64,000 nt of DNA, taken from Enoplolaimus lenunculus (lineage: Eukaryota; Nematoda; Enoplea; Enoplida; Thoracostomopsidae). The number at the start of each line of letters is the position of its first letter. Position 1 is the stretch's first letter. The DNA lies in contig JASANG010001613.1 of assembly GCA_030248215.1 (NCBI GenBank), forward strand, positions 140,917 through 204,916, written 5' to 3'. Below, in pieces: positions 12,761 through 24,620 of the stretch. The position numbers and the translations under genes were made by a program. The notes beneath the pieces are model-generated. The model did not search any database, had not been told where the DNA came from, and was given only the letters and a program-made list of their open reading frames with translations.

Positions 12761-14135
12761 GAGTCACTTGTCCGTGGACTTGTGGCCGGTCACCGTTGAG
12801 GGATGTCAGCAGTGACTGTGATGGGCATCTAATTTATGTTGTCTCAAGCTGATTAGTCGCCCGACAGGTTGTGTTGAACGCCCGACTCCGTGGACAACAA
12901 TCAAAGACTTAGTCAATGCGTTATTTTAAGTCTGAATTATGGCACAATGTGACAGTGAGATGTTGGAAAACTATTTTATGAGGCCGAGAGTCTACGAAAG
13001 CCACACTGCCGCCAACGTCTTCCAGTTTGACTCGCAACGCTAAACAAATGCGTCCTACGTTAGAGGTAGCACGTCAGTTCGTCGCCTGGCAACTTGTAAC
13101 CAGAAATTTTATCAACTCGACACAATTTATGGCCAATCAGGACGGTGTAGGTTTAGGTTTAGGCTTAGAATTACGCTTAACGATTATGCTTTGATTGTTT
13201 AGTAGGCTTTATGACGCTCTGTTGAATTATCAATTATGCGTAAATTCTGAGTCTTAAGAATAATCTACGTTGACGCAGTTGTGTAGTAGACAAAACAATA
13301 CAGCTTCGTTAGGCAAAGCTTTATCGTATCGTGCATTAATAACTTTGTTCATTGAAAATGCGTGCCAGTGTGTCTGATGGATGATGTCAGCTTTGGTTTT
13401 TTACAATATCTGATGGGTCGGCGCGAGGGCGTGGTGATGGGAAAAAGTTTTTATTATTTATTATAATGTGCTTTTTAATAAGTATTATAAATGAAAGCCG
13501 CTGTTTTCGACACTTATACACCGTATACAGACACTTAACACGTCATATACAACACACGAAGGCAAATATTTGGTTGGTATTGTAAGTTTAGTTCTGTGTA
13601 TGTCTGGTTAGTTTGGATGCCAGCGTTCCAAAAAGGAACTTGGTGTTGCCGGAACAGGAATAGGAATTGATTTTTTTGTGCAGGAACCGGATCCGGAACA
13701 GGAAGTGGAATTTGAAATGATTTTCATTACCGAGTTAAGTACTGTTGAACTTTTTAGAAAACGTGCCAAAAATGCTTAAATGTTTTTTCAACTGTTTCAT
13801 CAAAATGTTTTACGAAAACGCAACAGAAATAGCTCATTAACAAAACTGAAGTAATTGGAATAACATTCATGTCGAAAAAGAGACAGTAAAACGGAAATTT
13901 TGGATTATGGTCTACCGTTACGTGCCGGCATTTACTCGATTCCATCCCGCCGTTCCTGGTCAGAAATTTCTGAATGAGCCAACACTGGCTCGGTCCTAAT
14001 AATAAAACTCGACGGTGTTTTTTATTATTTCATATCTGTGTACGCCGTAAATAAATAAATAATGAACGACAATTGTTGCTGACGTGTGAAAAAAATATTG
14101 CGGTTCTCACAATATACGCGTATATATCTATATAT
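12761..14135. other. Non-coding stretch with diverged MITE relics
   Basis: A TTAGG-like run lies at 13,148-13,172. GGAACAGGAA-type sequence at 13,625-13,720, with an inverted partner near 13,945-13,965, looks like an old copy of the GGTTCAACC MITE family. No gene seen. Confidence 0.4.
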
Positions 14136-14560
14136 CAGGGTGCAACCGGAATTAAAATTTACCGCAACAGGAATTTGAAAAATTACAGGAAACGGAACCG
14201 AAACTGGAACCGGAAAATGAAAATATATGCCACCGAAAAAGTCATTTTAATTTTCTTATTTTGCAATATTATTTGTGAAATAACCATAGTTGGCGATAGG
14301 TATTCGCTGTATCTGCTGTATTTTACATTTTCATAATCCACAGAAGCGAATTCTGCCTTCGATTTGTTTTGTTTTCGGCGATTGTCAAGGTTTGCATGCT
14401 GTACTAATGAAATCTAGTTATTATTTATCGTCTTTTTATCAGTGAAATATTTTAATTTGCACCGTCCAAAATTTAATACCAGAATTTTTAATTCTGGTAA
14501 AAAATTTAGTGGAACCGGAAGGTCAAAAATTGCCCGGACCCGGATTCCGTTTGCACCCTG
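14136..14560. mobile_element. hAT-like MITE, CAGGGTGCAACCGG family
   Basis: The left end CAGGGTGCAACCGGAATT and the right end CCGTTTGCACCCTG are inverted. The interior is the family type, about 425 bp. The flanking 8 bp do not match, possibly because of decay in the surrounding TA repeat. Confidence 0.8.
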
Positions 14561-14596
14561 AATTATACATATATGTATATATGTATATATAAATAT

Positions 14597-14986
14597 CAGG
14601 GTGCAACCGGAATTCCGGTTCCGGTTCCGGCATTTTTTCACCTTCCGGTTCCGGTAAATTTTTACCGGATTTAAAAATTCCGGTGTTATAATTTGGCCGT
14701 TTTTTTAACTTTGCTAATCTTTAAGAATCTCTTTAGAAAGCCACTTGTATTCCGAATATAAGCCATTGATGGTTGATTTCACTTCAGTCGACGACGAAAA
14801 TCTAAAATACAACAAATAAAATAAATACCTATGTTCGACTAAGGCTATTTCACAAATAATAGAGCAAAAAATAAGATTAAAATGAAAGTTTTGGTGAAAT
14901 GCATTTTTCACTTTCCGGTTCCGGTTCCGGTAAAATTTTCAAATTCCGGTTCCGGTTCCGGTAAATTGTAATTCCGGTTGCACCCT
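14597..14986. mobile_element. hAT-like MITE, CAGGGTGCAACCGG family
   Basis: The inverted ends are CAGGGTGCAACCGGAATTCC and its complement GGTTGCACCCTG. The exact 8-bp duplication ATAAATAT flanks it (14,589-14,596 and 14,987-14,994). It lies only 36 bp from the previous copy and shares an almost identical interior, in opposite orientation, with 33,276-33,672. Confidence 0.92.
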
Positions 14987-15955
14987 GATAAATATATATG
15001 TATATATAAATATATATAAATACATATATAAATATATATAATAAATATATTATATAATATATATAATATACATACACGTATATATAATCATTAATGGGTT
15101 TTGAAAATGCTGAATTATACAATGACACACAAGTTTATTTATTATTAAAAATAGAAACAAAACTGAATTGAGTTGATATTTTTTAAATATTTTTTTGGCG
15201 TCGTGTGGCGAGACAAAAAAAGCACACAAACACACAACGGTTTGTTTATGTTTACGCCTACACCTTCGCCCAGTAGTCTCGGCTATTGTGATTGGATGCT
15301 GACGGAAGTCTATGATAAATGTTAAAAATTAATAATTTGATTGAAAAACAGCGATGTTGAAACAGGAAATCCCGGTTATGGAATGGACATTTGTGAAATA
15401 TAAACTGCACAAGTAGGCTTAGGCTTCGGCTTAGGCAGCGTAGCAATTAGGAAAGTCCGTGTAGCGTCCCGGATTACACACACCACCGGTACTACGCGAA
15501 CAAGTGGAATTGAGAGCGTTCCAACGTACTGTAGTGTGCAAAAAGTATCGGCGAAGAATTAGCAATTGGTTTTGTAGTGCCGATGCGGATATTCACGAAA
15601 AGTGTCGATTAATCGGAACATCCGTATTTGGATTCGGTAGGATATGCTCGGATGAAAACGGTTGGGAACGCTAATGAAGCGTCCGTTTAATGGTCTGTTG
15701 GTTGCCTGATCCATATCCTGCTTAGATTGACGTTGTTAATTGCTGTACTGACGTGTGTTTGTTACCAAATAATTGTGATGATACGTACTTGCTCGTATTT
15801 TGTGTATATGTAATTATTGTTTGTCCGACATAGAGGTTGAAATTTTCCCTGACGGTGTTGTTTTGATTCTTGATTGGGTGCCGAAACAATAGGTGGTAGA
15901 GCATGTATGTGGCAAACAAGTGTCTTAATAAGTGTCGGTTAAGATGCGTATATAC
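14987..15955. other. TA microsatellite then non-coding sequence with a MITE fragment
   Basis: 15,000-15,085 is a (TATA)-rich tract. 15,540-15,620 is a fragment of the GGGATGTGCCGA element. TTAGGC words occur near 15,417-15,435. No gene seen. Confidence 0.45.
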
Positions 15956-16371
15956 CAAGGTTCAACCGGAGTTCCTGTTCTGGCCGGAATTCGTGCAAAA
16001 ATTCAATTCCTGTTCGTGTTCCAGTTGCTGCATTCAAAGATGCAGCAACTGGAATGTTTACGACTTTGCGGCAAATTGTTCATAATCATTTGAATACTGG
16101 AAACTTTGTGTTGAACAATTTGTTATTATTGTTTTTGCAATTTGTTCAATTTTGCTACTAATTTGTTCGTGATGTGTTTTCGCCAAACATTACTGATGAA
16201 ATAGCTCAAGGTTCTCTTAAGAGCCATTTTTTGGCAAGTTTTCTAAAAACGCCAACAGTATAAAATTAGGTGATGAAAAATATTTCAAATTCCGATTCCG
16301 GTTCCGGTTCCTGCATAAAAGTTCAATTCATGTTCCTGTTCGTCAAAAATTTAGTTCCTGTTGGAACCGTG
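15956..16371. mobile_element. hAT-like MITE, CAAGGTTCAACCGG subfamily
   Basis: The left end CAAGGTTCAACCGG pairs with the right end TTGGAACCGTG. The flanking 8-mers GTATATAC and GTATGTAC match at seven of eight positions. The interior has GGTTCCGG words and the same layout as the CAGGGTGCAACC family. Confidence 0.8.
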
Positions 16372-17493
16372 GTATGTACTTACGTGTAATACGTGAGTTT
16401 AGTTGTTTTAAGCGTTTTTCAAGCATTATTGATGATTTTAAATTCACACCCGCCATTATTAAGCCTGGATAAACACAGACTTAACAGTAGTGTTGGTATT
16501 GTTTTAAATGTTTTAGCCCATTTAAGCGATGCGCACCTGTTTAGTATAAGCATAAGCCTAAACCTAAACTTAAAGGCTAAGTCTACGTATGCGTAAGAGT
16601 GTCTGTGTCTGTCAGCGTCCCAGTTGGCTGGACCCTATACATGGACATGGGCCATAAAAAGTTTGTTAATTTTATTTGTTTGGTTAGAAAATCTATGCGC
16701 ATCATAGGAATACAGGATGCAAACGGTGTTTAACTGCAGTGTGATGACCAGAAGATTACGTTAAGCATAAGCCTAAACCTAAACCAAAGGCAAATCCTAC
16801 GTATGCGAAAGAGTCTCTGTGTATGAGGGTGTCCGGCCCAGTAGAGGATGCAACTGGTGTTTAACAGCACTGCGATATGACACGAAAATTACGTAATTTC
16901 TTTTTGCCAAGCTTGGAGCTTAGTTCTGTAAGCTAATTCAGTAGGCACGACCATCATGGAATTTTATTGGGGCCGGAAAAGCCTACAATCGGTGTTACCA
17001 AGCGATCCAAAGTTTGGTTTCGGTGAGGGTGGAACGGGACTAAGAACACAAAGCGTGGCACCGGGTGCGCCTTCAGTTGAAATTGGTTGGTACTTAACCA
17101 GGGATCGTACGGATATTTGGCTTTAGTTGAATATACATCCGCGGTAAACATCTACTTCCGGGATATCGTATATTAGCGTTAGAGGTTAAGGCTTTGAGGG
17201 TGTTGTGAAACTGGTTTTTACATGTGGCAATGGTTTGATATCCTTGTTGTGATTGCATTTTCAGGCCAAGTCTAGAAGGTTAAGTTTTTTGACTCGGAAG
17301 TGAAATCAAAGGACTAAAGTAGCATTGCACGCACAAATTTGGATACTGCTTTATCCGGTTAACATCCGGTTCGTGTAAAAATTTACTAACCAGGTTCCGG
17401 TGCCATAAATATTCTGTTTGTCTCCGGCATATCAAGCGTCGGCTCCGGTGTTGGTGCTAAGTCTCAGACACCAATTTTTCCGTTAGTTATTTC
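16372..17493. other. Non-coding stretch with two CCTAAACC-type repeat patches
   Basis: Similar blocks near 16,545-16,620 and 16,760-16,830 (AAGCCTAAACCTAAA followed by a TACGTATGCG word) are a diverged direct duplication. No gene seen. Confidence 0.4.
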
Positions 17494-17915
17494 TAGGGAT
17501 GTGCCGATTAATCGGCATCGGTAATAATCGGCACTTTTTGTGAGTATCGGCATCGACATCGACACTGCAAAAAAATTGCCGATTCTTTGCCGATACTTTT
17601 TGCACATAACAATCAGTTGGAATGCTATCAATTTCATTTCTGGGCGCACACCAATGGTTTGTCTGCTCTGGAAAATTGTTATCTCTCTGGCGTTTGTGTT
17701 TGAAAAATTTTATTGAAATTAACCGTTCTTGTAAAATTATAATCATTTATGACGATCAGGGTTTAAGCCTACATCTACGTAATAATGTGTAGTATTTTAT
17801 CTGCTTATTAAGCATGGTGTACTAAGGTTGGAATCGGCATCGGTTCGGCAGCGGCAAAATTTCAAAATAACAATCGGCATGGGCAAAACTTTTTGGTATC
17901 GGCGGCACATCCCTT
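17494..17915. mobile_element. hAT-like MITE, TAGGGATGTGCCGA family
   Basis: The left end TAGGGATGTGCCGATTAATC pairs with the right end GGCACATCCCTT. The exact 8-bp duplication GTTATTTC lies at 17,486-17,493 and 17,916-17,923. The interior is rich in CGGCAT / ATGCCG words. No transposase. Confidence 0.92.
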
Positions 17916-18537
17916 GTTATTTCACAAATTTTGATACGTATTCATGCGATCTGATTGAGTGGTGGAGTAGTTGGTGGGTGTATATTTGTTTTATGTAGAT
18001 TTATGAAATAACACGGCCATATATTTTGTTCAAGGGGTGTGTAGATACTATGCAATACGTAGTTGTTATTCCATGAAATTACAGCTTTTCCATAGATGTA
18101 AGCTTGTCAAATTAGAAATTGGCTTAAACGCGTTGGAATGGATGAATCATCTGTGGACTTTGTGCTGGAGCGGGAGTCGCCGTTTTGAGAAGACCTGAGC
18201 GTCTGCTAAGCTTGCTTATGCTTTAGGTTTCATGGTCGTGTCCTGCCTGACTTTCAATATTTATACGACGGCCCTTTAGGTTAGACCTTTCATAAATAAG
18301 AAAAATGGTGGAGATAATGGGATTCTGGTGACAACTCAAGTTTCTCAAACAAGTTACGTGTTCGGAGTTTTATTGGTTGAGTCAAGGTTCTGAAGCCGCT
18401 TGAGTAGAATAGGTCGACGATAACTTGGTTTGCTCAGTTGTTGTGATAAACTAACTGTCCATCGGCTGCTGGGGTTTTCAAAGGTAAGCTAGCGAAGACA
18501 AGTGTTCAATAAAATGTCGTAGTTATGTCTTGTACAT
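17916..18537. other. Non-coding stretch, nothing recognised
   Basis: No protein-like frames and no obvious repeats. Confidence 0.3.
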
Positions 18538-18882
18538 TAAGCTAATATGCAAATTAGGTATTAGCTAACTATTCAATTATCGGTTTTGGATGTTTGTAAA
18601 CTATTTATTCAAATTCCTCGCACCAAAAAACCTTTTAGTGCTTAAATTATATTGCTTTTAACCTTAATAATTAGTGAAATATTGTAAAAAGTCCTAATTT
18701 AGGCTTATAAACTATGCTAATATGCAAATTATCTATTAGGTAGCTGCTCAATTATCGGTTTTGGAGGTTTGTAAACAGTCTACGCAGATTCCTCGCACCC
18801 AAAAACCCTTTAATGCTAAAATTAGATTGCTTTTAGCTGTAATAATTAATGAAATATTGTGGAAAGTCCTAATTTAGGCTTA
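18538..18882. repeat. Tandem duplication, unit about 175 bp
   Basis: Two copies start near 18,538 and 18,712. Both contain CTAATATGCAAATTA, TCAATTATCGGTTTTGGA, CCTCGCACC and GTCCTAATTTAGGCTTA in order. They lie directly upstream of the retroposon-like tail. Confidence 0.85.
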
Positions 18883-19085
18883 ATTAATTAAGCAAATTAG
18901 CCTGTAGCTAATAAACGGCTTAAAATTTTAAAACCCCAATGGGCTTTCAAACAAAAAAAGTTTATCAAAATCGGTTCAGCCGTTCCTGAGATTCTTTTCG
19001 GACAGACGGACGGACGGACATCCACCTTTCGACCCCCAAGTACAAAACATAAAACGCTTCGCTCAATAATGATTTGGAAGTTGAA
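18883..19085. mobile_element. Possible retroposon 3' tail
   Basis: Contains the word order AAAATCGGTTCAGCCGTTCC followed by GGACAGACGGACGGACGGAC. That arrangement resembles 3' ends of non-LTR retroposons or SINE-like repeats in invertebrate genomes. The family is not identified, and no open frame belongs to it. It may form one element with the tandem units upstream. Confidence 0.4.
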
Positions 19086-19206
19086 AATCAATGTAAGTTA
19101 GCAAGCAAACTATAAGTTCAGCAGCTCGATCTAATATGTAGATAGTAACCACTTAGATATTGGCAGCTGCCCACAGTAGTCGCCTAAACTTCGATTCAGC
19201 ATCAAG

Positions 19207-19489
19207 CAGGGTGCAACCGGAATTGCGGTTCCGACATTTTTCATCTTCCGGTTCCGGTAAATTTTTACCGGAATTAAAAATTCCTGTATTAAAATTTGGT
19301 AGGACAAAATTAAGATATTTTACGAAAAAAAGACGGTAAAAATTAAATAGATTTCATTAGTATAGTATGCAAACGTTGTCAATCGCCGAAAACAAAACCA
19401 TCGAAGGTTGATTTCGCTTCCGTGGATTCAGGTTCCGGTGGTAAATTGTAATTCCGGTTGCGGTAAATTGGAATTCCGGTTGCATCTTG
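19207..19489. mobile_element. hAT-like MITE, CAGGGTGCAACCGG family
   Basis: The left end CAGGGTGCAACCGGAATT pairs with the right end CCGGTTGCATCTTG. The flanks GCATCAAG and GTATCAAG match at seven of eight positions. More diverged than the 33 kb copy. Confidence 0.85.
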
Positions 19490-19828
19490 GTATCAAGATA
19501 GTACAAATTTAAATGCAGTCATTTTCGTTTTATGCGAAGAAATAAGTTCATACAATCGATGGGTAGACGTAGTGTTCACTTGATCCATCCACTGTTCCAC
19601 AAACAACCAAATTTTTTGAATCAATTTTGTGCTTTTCGTATATTCTGGGATGCTGTTTTCCCCGGTGAACCCCAGCATTCTGAATGGACACTAAAAAGAC
19701 CTTTGAAATTGCGGGGAGTTCCGGTGGCTCCAGCTCAGCGTAGTTAGGCGAATTACTTGTACAAACGATAGGAAGTTTCTGAAACTGTTTGAATAGGAGC
19801 TTTCCTCACTATGGTGGAAACTACAAAA

Positions 19829-20231
19829 TATATATGTCGTAGCCCAAGTGATAATGTAGCCCAATTCCGAATTGGGCTAGTCCAGGGCGGAATTACGACT
19901 TGGGATAGCCTACGGCGTAATTTTCTCAATATGCGACACGTGTACGCCTTGTGATTGGTTACTAACTACCTTAATGCCCATACTCAAATACGATTAGCTG
20001 ATGCAAATACTCTTCTATGATTGGCTAAGTAATCGCTACCACGCGAATAGTTTTTTCTGATTGGCAAAATAATCGTCACCTATTGGCTGCCTAACAGTTT
20101 TGTTTTAGTGGGCAAAAGGGGATCAAACAGGATTACGGCTATCAAGTATCCAGTTAGGAAGCGGACAGATTTATCTGACATGATTCCCCTGCCTTGGGCT
20201 GAATTACGATTTGGGCAACGACATATATATA
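19829..20231. mobile_element. MITE, TATGTCGTAGCCC family
   Basis: The left end ATATATGTCGTAGCCCAA pairs with the right end TTGGGCAACGACATATATAT. The interior contains repeated TGATTGGTT / TGATTGGC words. Three more copies are at 31.5, 32.5 and 44.2 kb. Insertion next to TA tracts suggests a TA target, but the exact ends are blurred by the flanking TA repeats. Confidence 0.8.
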
Positions 20232-20840
20232 GTCTTGCCGATAGAAGGTTTGACAGCGTATAAGGTCGGAGAGTTTCCCGGACCCGGGCCGAGACCTAAG
20301 GCTCCTGCCCTTGGCTGTAGCTACGCTGGCGTCTAACGGGACCAATGGATATTTTGGAAGAAACGTGTAAATGCTTGGCGTATATATGTTTTTTGATGCG
20401 AAATGAAACCTTGACTCGATGGTAACGATGTTTTCTATACGTATAATAACACAAGAGCGTAAAACGAATAAGCCCACATTTTAGATTGTTTTTGCATAAC
20501 ACAAATCATGTTCTTTTCAACTCTTCAAGATGCATCAACAGAAAATTGTATTTTAAATTGCGGTAACGCGACGCTGGGACCCATACGTAGGCCCAGGCAC
20601 CTCTAAACCGGGTACCGGGTGCTGTTTTAATTGTCGTTGTCTGTGTTTGTTGAAATAGGTGCATGAGTATAGGCTATGATTTGTTGGCAATGCTAGATTT
20701 GGTTTAAATTTGACGGTTGCCATGGAGCACCACCATACACTGCAGAATAGCGGTCTCAGTCTGATGGGTAGTGTCTGAAATTAGCAGCGAGATTTAGCAA
20801 CAGGCAGTTTAGTTTGCTAACCGTACATATTTGTAATGAG
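20232..20840. other. Non-coding stretch, nothing recognised
   Basis: The open frames on the minus strand (around 20,154-20,500) show no family resemblance. Confidence 0.3.
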
Positions 20841-21153
20841 CAAGGTGCAACCGGAATTCCGGTTCCGGGATTTTCCACCTTCCGGTTCCGGTTAATATTT
20901 AGCGGAATTAAAAATGCGCAGGTATTAAATTTTGGTCTTTGGAAATTAAGATATTTTACTAGAAATGACGATAAAAATTAAATATAGTTTTCATTAGTAT
21001 AGTACGTATGTAAACCGTGACAATCGCCGAAAATACACCAGGTAAGGGTTATTTCTCCAATAATATTGCAAAAAGAGCATTAAAATGAATTTTTCGGTGG
21101 CATGTGTTTTCATTTTCCGCTTTCCGGTAAGTCGTAATTCTGGTTGCACCTTG
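20841..21153. mobile_element. hAT-like MITE, CAGGGTGCAACCGG family, diverged
   Basis: The ends CAAGGTGCAACCGGAATTCC and GGTTGCACCTTG are inverted. The flanking 8-mers GTAATGAG and GTACTAAG match at six positions. The interior matches the 41.4 kb copy. Confidence 0.8.
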
Positions 21154-21689
21154 GTACTAAGGTAGTTAAATTTTCCCGGAACAGGAATTGCATTTTTGTA
21201 AGAAAGTAGGAACCGGAACAGAAATCACGATTTGAAATAATTGTTATCGCCGAATTACCGTTGGGCTTTGTGGAAAACTTGCTAAAAATGGTTTTAGCGA
21301 ATTTTTAGCTATTTCATCATCAAGTTTTGCAAAACCACTCTCATTTCGAAATAAGTAACAATGTTTCAGAAACTGGATTTTGTTTGTCTGACTGACCTAT
21401 CAGACCGGACGGTGTTTGTTTGTCGTTTGCTAAACGACAATAATCAGGTTTGAAATACCGTTACTCGATATCACGGGTTTGTACATATATATCTGTAAAT
21501 AATGAATGAAATTGAAGGGAAACTTGGAATATGAATAGGACGAAACTGTCGTTAGGGTTTAAGGCGAAACCGGAAAGGGGAAACCGGAAAGGGGAAACCG
21601 GAAAATGTACGTATGTGTTGTTTGTTGACGGTTTGGTTTGGTATATATGTTTCATAAGGTATGTGTTGGCGGAATTTGTGAATGGACCG

Positions 21690-22115
21690 ATGAAGTGACT
21701 GAATGAGTGACCCAAAGGAGTGAATGAATGAATGAGGGATCAGTGGAGTGGATGAATGAGGGATCAACGGAGTGAGTGCATGAGTGATTAAAGGAGTGGA
21801 TGAATGAGTGATCAAAGGAGTGAATGACTGAGTGATCAAAGGAGTGAATGAATGAGTGATGAAAGGAGTGAATGAATGAATGAGGGATCAGTGGAGTGGA
21901 TGAATGAGGGATCAACGGAGTGAGTGCATGAGTGATTAAAGGAGTGGATGAATGAGTGATCAAAGGAGTGAATGACTGAGTGATCAAAGGAGTGAATGAA
22001 TGAGTGATCAAAGGAGTGAATGAATGAGTGATGAAAGGAGTGAATGAATGAGTAACCGAAAGAGTGACCAAAGACGTGAACGAATGAGTGACCAAAGGAG
22101 TGCATGAATGAATGC
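21690..22115. repeat. 24-bp minisatellite with higher-order duplication
   Basis: Units of GTGATCAAAGGAGTGAATGA plus four bases. A block of about 150 bp (21,718-21,865) is repeated at about 21,870-22,020, including its variant units. The minus-strand frames encode monotonous HSFTPLI-type repeats and are not credible genes. Confidence 0.9.
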
Positions 22116-22944
22116 ATAGTAGACTTGTCCGCGGGTCCTAGCCAGTGACACCTCTATTGAATAATCGAAGGATGGGCAAAAATTAGTAGGGATGTTGCCG
22201 ATTAATTGGCGTCGGCTTGTAACGAAAACCCTTGTATGCCTCTCGCCTGAAATTTTTTAGCTCTCCCCCCTGTACCTTGCTTGTAAGTCAACGAAAACCT
22301 TTGCATGCCCCTGTTGAAAACAGCTTTTTAGCCCCCCCCCCCCATGTCCTTTATATCCAGGTGAGCTGGCTGGCTACGAGGCTGTATATACATTGATAAT
22401 GACGAGACAACGTGCGTGACGTAATTTGTTAGTAATTGCATACGACAACTATCATCATAGTCTTGTGTTGCCGCCGTTTTAATTTTATTTCAAGCCACAC
22501 GGATTCTCTCCCCCGTCTGACAGCCGCCAGTCTGCCTTCCGCCACTTAGACTATATTGTTTATATGTGTATATGGTATATGTATATATATATTTATATAT
22601 CTGCATCATTTTGTGTGTTTTGGAATTTGCAACATTTTATTAATGTTAAGCTGGTCCAATTATATATATATATCAATGACTGTATATAGGATGAATACGT
22701 GGGAAAAATAGTATATTGGATGAATACGTGGGGAAAAATAGTAAACGATGATTTATGTTTACTGTGTTTGTGGGAAAAAACAAAAACAGCATGGCAGCAT
22801 TAATTATTGATGTATTAAGCAGATTGCGACTGTGTGGCTTTTTTGGGTTAATGGTATTGTGAATGAAATGGACGACTGCCAAGTCCCACCAGACGTTGGT
22901 GCGGTTATAACGAAATGTTTTTCGGAACTCGAATAAAAGAAATT
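22116..22944. other. Non-coding stretch with TA tracts and short fragments
   Basis: A GGGATGTTGCCGATTAATTG fragment lies near 22,190. Two copies of an ACGAAAACC..TGCATGCC block lie at 22,220-22,345, the second with a C10 run. TATATA tracts are at 22,580-22,600 and 22,660-22,675. Confidence 0.4.
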
Positions 22945-23250
22945 GAATTTTGATTGGAACAGGAACCGGACGGTTTTTTTCATCACCAAAACGGAGACGT
23001 CAGTTCTGAGATTTCTCACCTGAAATATAAAAATATTCGTTTTTATCGCAAGATATCTAAAAAATTTTATTGCTTAAAAATGAAAAAACATATTGCCGAA
23101 CGTTGTTGGATTCGGCTTTCCCACAACCGAATCCGAATCTCAAATTTTTGCCGAATCCGAAAAGAAAACGGCCAAATTATAACACCGGAATTTTTAAATC
23201 CGGCAAAAATTTACCGGAACCGGAAAGTAAAAAATGCCGGAACCGGAATA
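22945..23250. mobile_element. Fused or truncated MITE relic
   Basis: Begins with GGAACAGGAACCGGACGG, passes through the GGATTCGG/CCGAATCC inverted words seen at 2.5 kb, then continues with the interior of the CAGGGTGCAACCGG family ending near GCCGGAACCGGAAT. There is no terminal CACCCTG, so this looks like two families joined or truncated. Confidence 0.55.
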
Positions 23251-23996
23251 TGTATATATATTTATTAATACATTTCAGAAAACTCATATATATTAGTTGT
23301 CTATCGCTTATATATAAGTGGTAACTTTAATTTGGTGTGGCAATTTGTTGTATCGTTCGTTTTGTGTAATGTAAATGCATTCAGGTTAATTGACGGCGTT
23401 TCGTGTATTAATTAATTAATTAATTGAAGATTAATTGTAACGTTTTTGTGTTTTTTTTTGCGATGACCATTTCTTACATCGATAATAGTAATTTGATCAA
23501 CTGTACCGGTTATGACGATTTAGTAATGGTTACCGGCAACAATGGCATACGTTGTTGGTGTAGCGTAAGTGATTTTTTGGTCAAATTTTATCGCCTGTTT
23601 TGAACGGTTTCAAACGATCGGCGTGTTCGAGTTGAGCGATTGCAATTGCCAACTGTGTAGCGTTGGACTTGGTGTACGGCTGTCGATTATTGACGTACGT
23701 ACCGACGTTGACGAGTGAATCTAAACTGCCCACTTTCGCGTGGGTACTTACTTACTGTGCTGATTGCGACCGCCGGCTGTGTTCGTTTCGCAGCCGTCGA
23801 CTATTATTGAGTGAACAACTTGCGGAAGAAGAAGAAGAAGAATATATCAAAGATTGTTCGAAATTGAAACTGCAACGCCGCTACTACGCTGGTTGATGAT
23901 AATACGTACCTACGTATACGTATATATTCGGTTATACTTAAAAATATTTTCGTTTAAATTTAAAATAGTAAACAAGTAAACATAATATACTGCGTA
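23251..23996 (+). promoter_or_regulatory. osa: Probable 5' UTR / promoter-proximal region of Osa/ARID1
   Basis: It lies directly upstream of the first coding ATG. The last in-frame stop before that ATG is TAA at 23,961-23,963, so translation cannot start upstream in the same exon. Contains an ATTAATTAATTAATTA tract (23,405-23,425) and a GAA repeat (23,826-23,842). No TATA box or cap site can be assigned, and further non-coding exons upstream are possible. Confidence 0.4.
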
Positions 23997-24620
23997 ATGT
24001 CTAGTGGTGGCACGGCAACGTCGACCAAACGCAGCGGCGGCGGCGTGAATAAGAATCGTACGCCAATGCTAACCGATTTGCTTACCGGTGGGACTGGAAC
24101 CGCGGCGGCGACTAGTGGCGGCAACGCTGGTGGATCGGCAAAATCTGGCGGAGGCGGCGGACCGAAGGGGAAAGGAAAAACTGGAAAAGCGCAGCAGCAG
24201 CAGCAGCCGCAGCAGCAATCGAATAAAGGCGGCAGCGGCGGCGGTAATAAAGTTGACAATGATGGCGTGGCGGACAATCCGGCGGCAGGAACTGCAAAGC
24301 CGTCACACGCTGTTGTTGATGCTGGCGGTGTTAATGATCATGCTGGTGCTACAGCAGCGAGCAATGGAACCGCTGCTCAAGGTGGCGGCGGCGGGCCAGC
24401 TTCATCAGTCGACGCTCGGGCGGCACTGATGTCGCCGACGCCGCCGTTTAATAATGAAACCGGTCGAGATGGCGTGCCGCCGCCACCCGGACCCGGAAGT
24501 CATCAGCAGCCGCGTGGATCGGCGGCGGTTGTGAACGGACCGTCGCCGATGCATTCACCACCGCCGCCTCCACCCCAAACGTCAAATACGGCCGGCTATG
24601 GACATCAACCGCCCAATCAG
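23997..24620 (+). CDS. osa: Osa/ARID1 coding exon 1
   Basis: Residues 1-208, starting at the first ATG after an in-frame TAA at 23,961. Gly/Ala/Pro-rich disordered N-terminus with the motif [10 protein letters not shown] near residue 20, a short QQQQ run and proline runs (PPPPPPQ). The donor CAG|GTAAGA follows codon 208, phase 0. A G at -3 gives an acceptable start context. Confidence 0.85.

Noticed and set aside
21690-22115. Regular 24-bp repeats as a CRISPR array
   Set aside because: The units are contiguous with no unique spacers, and the sequence is eukaryotic. It is a minisatellite.
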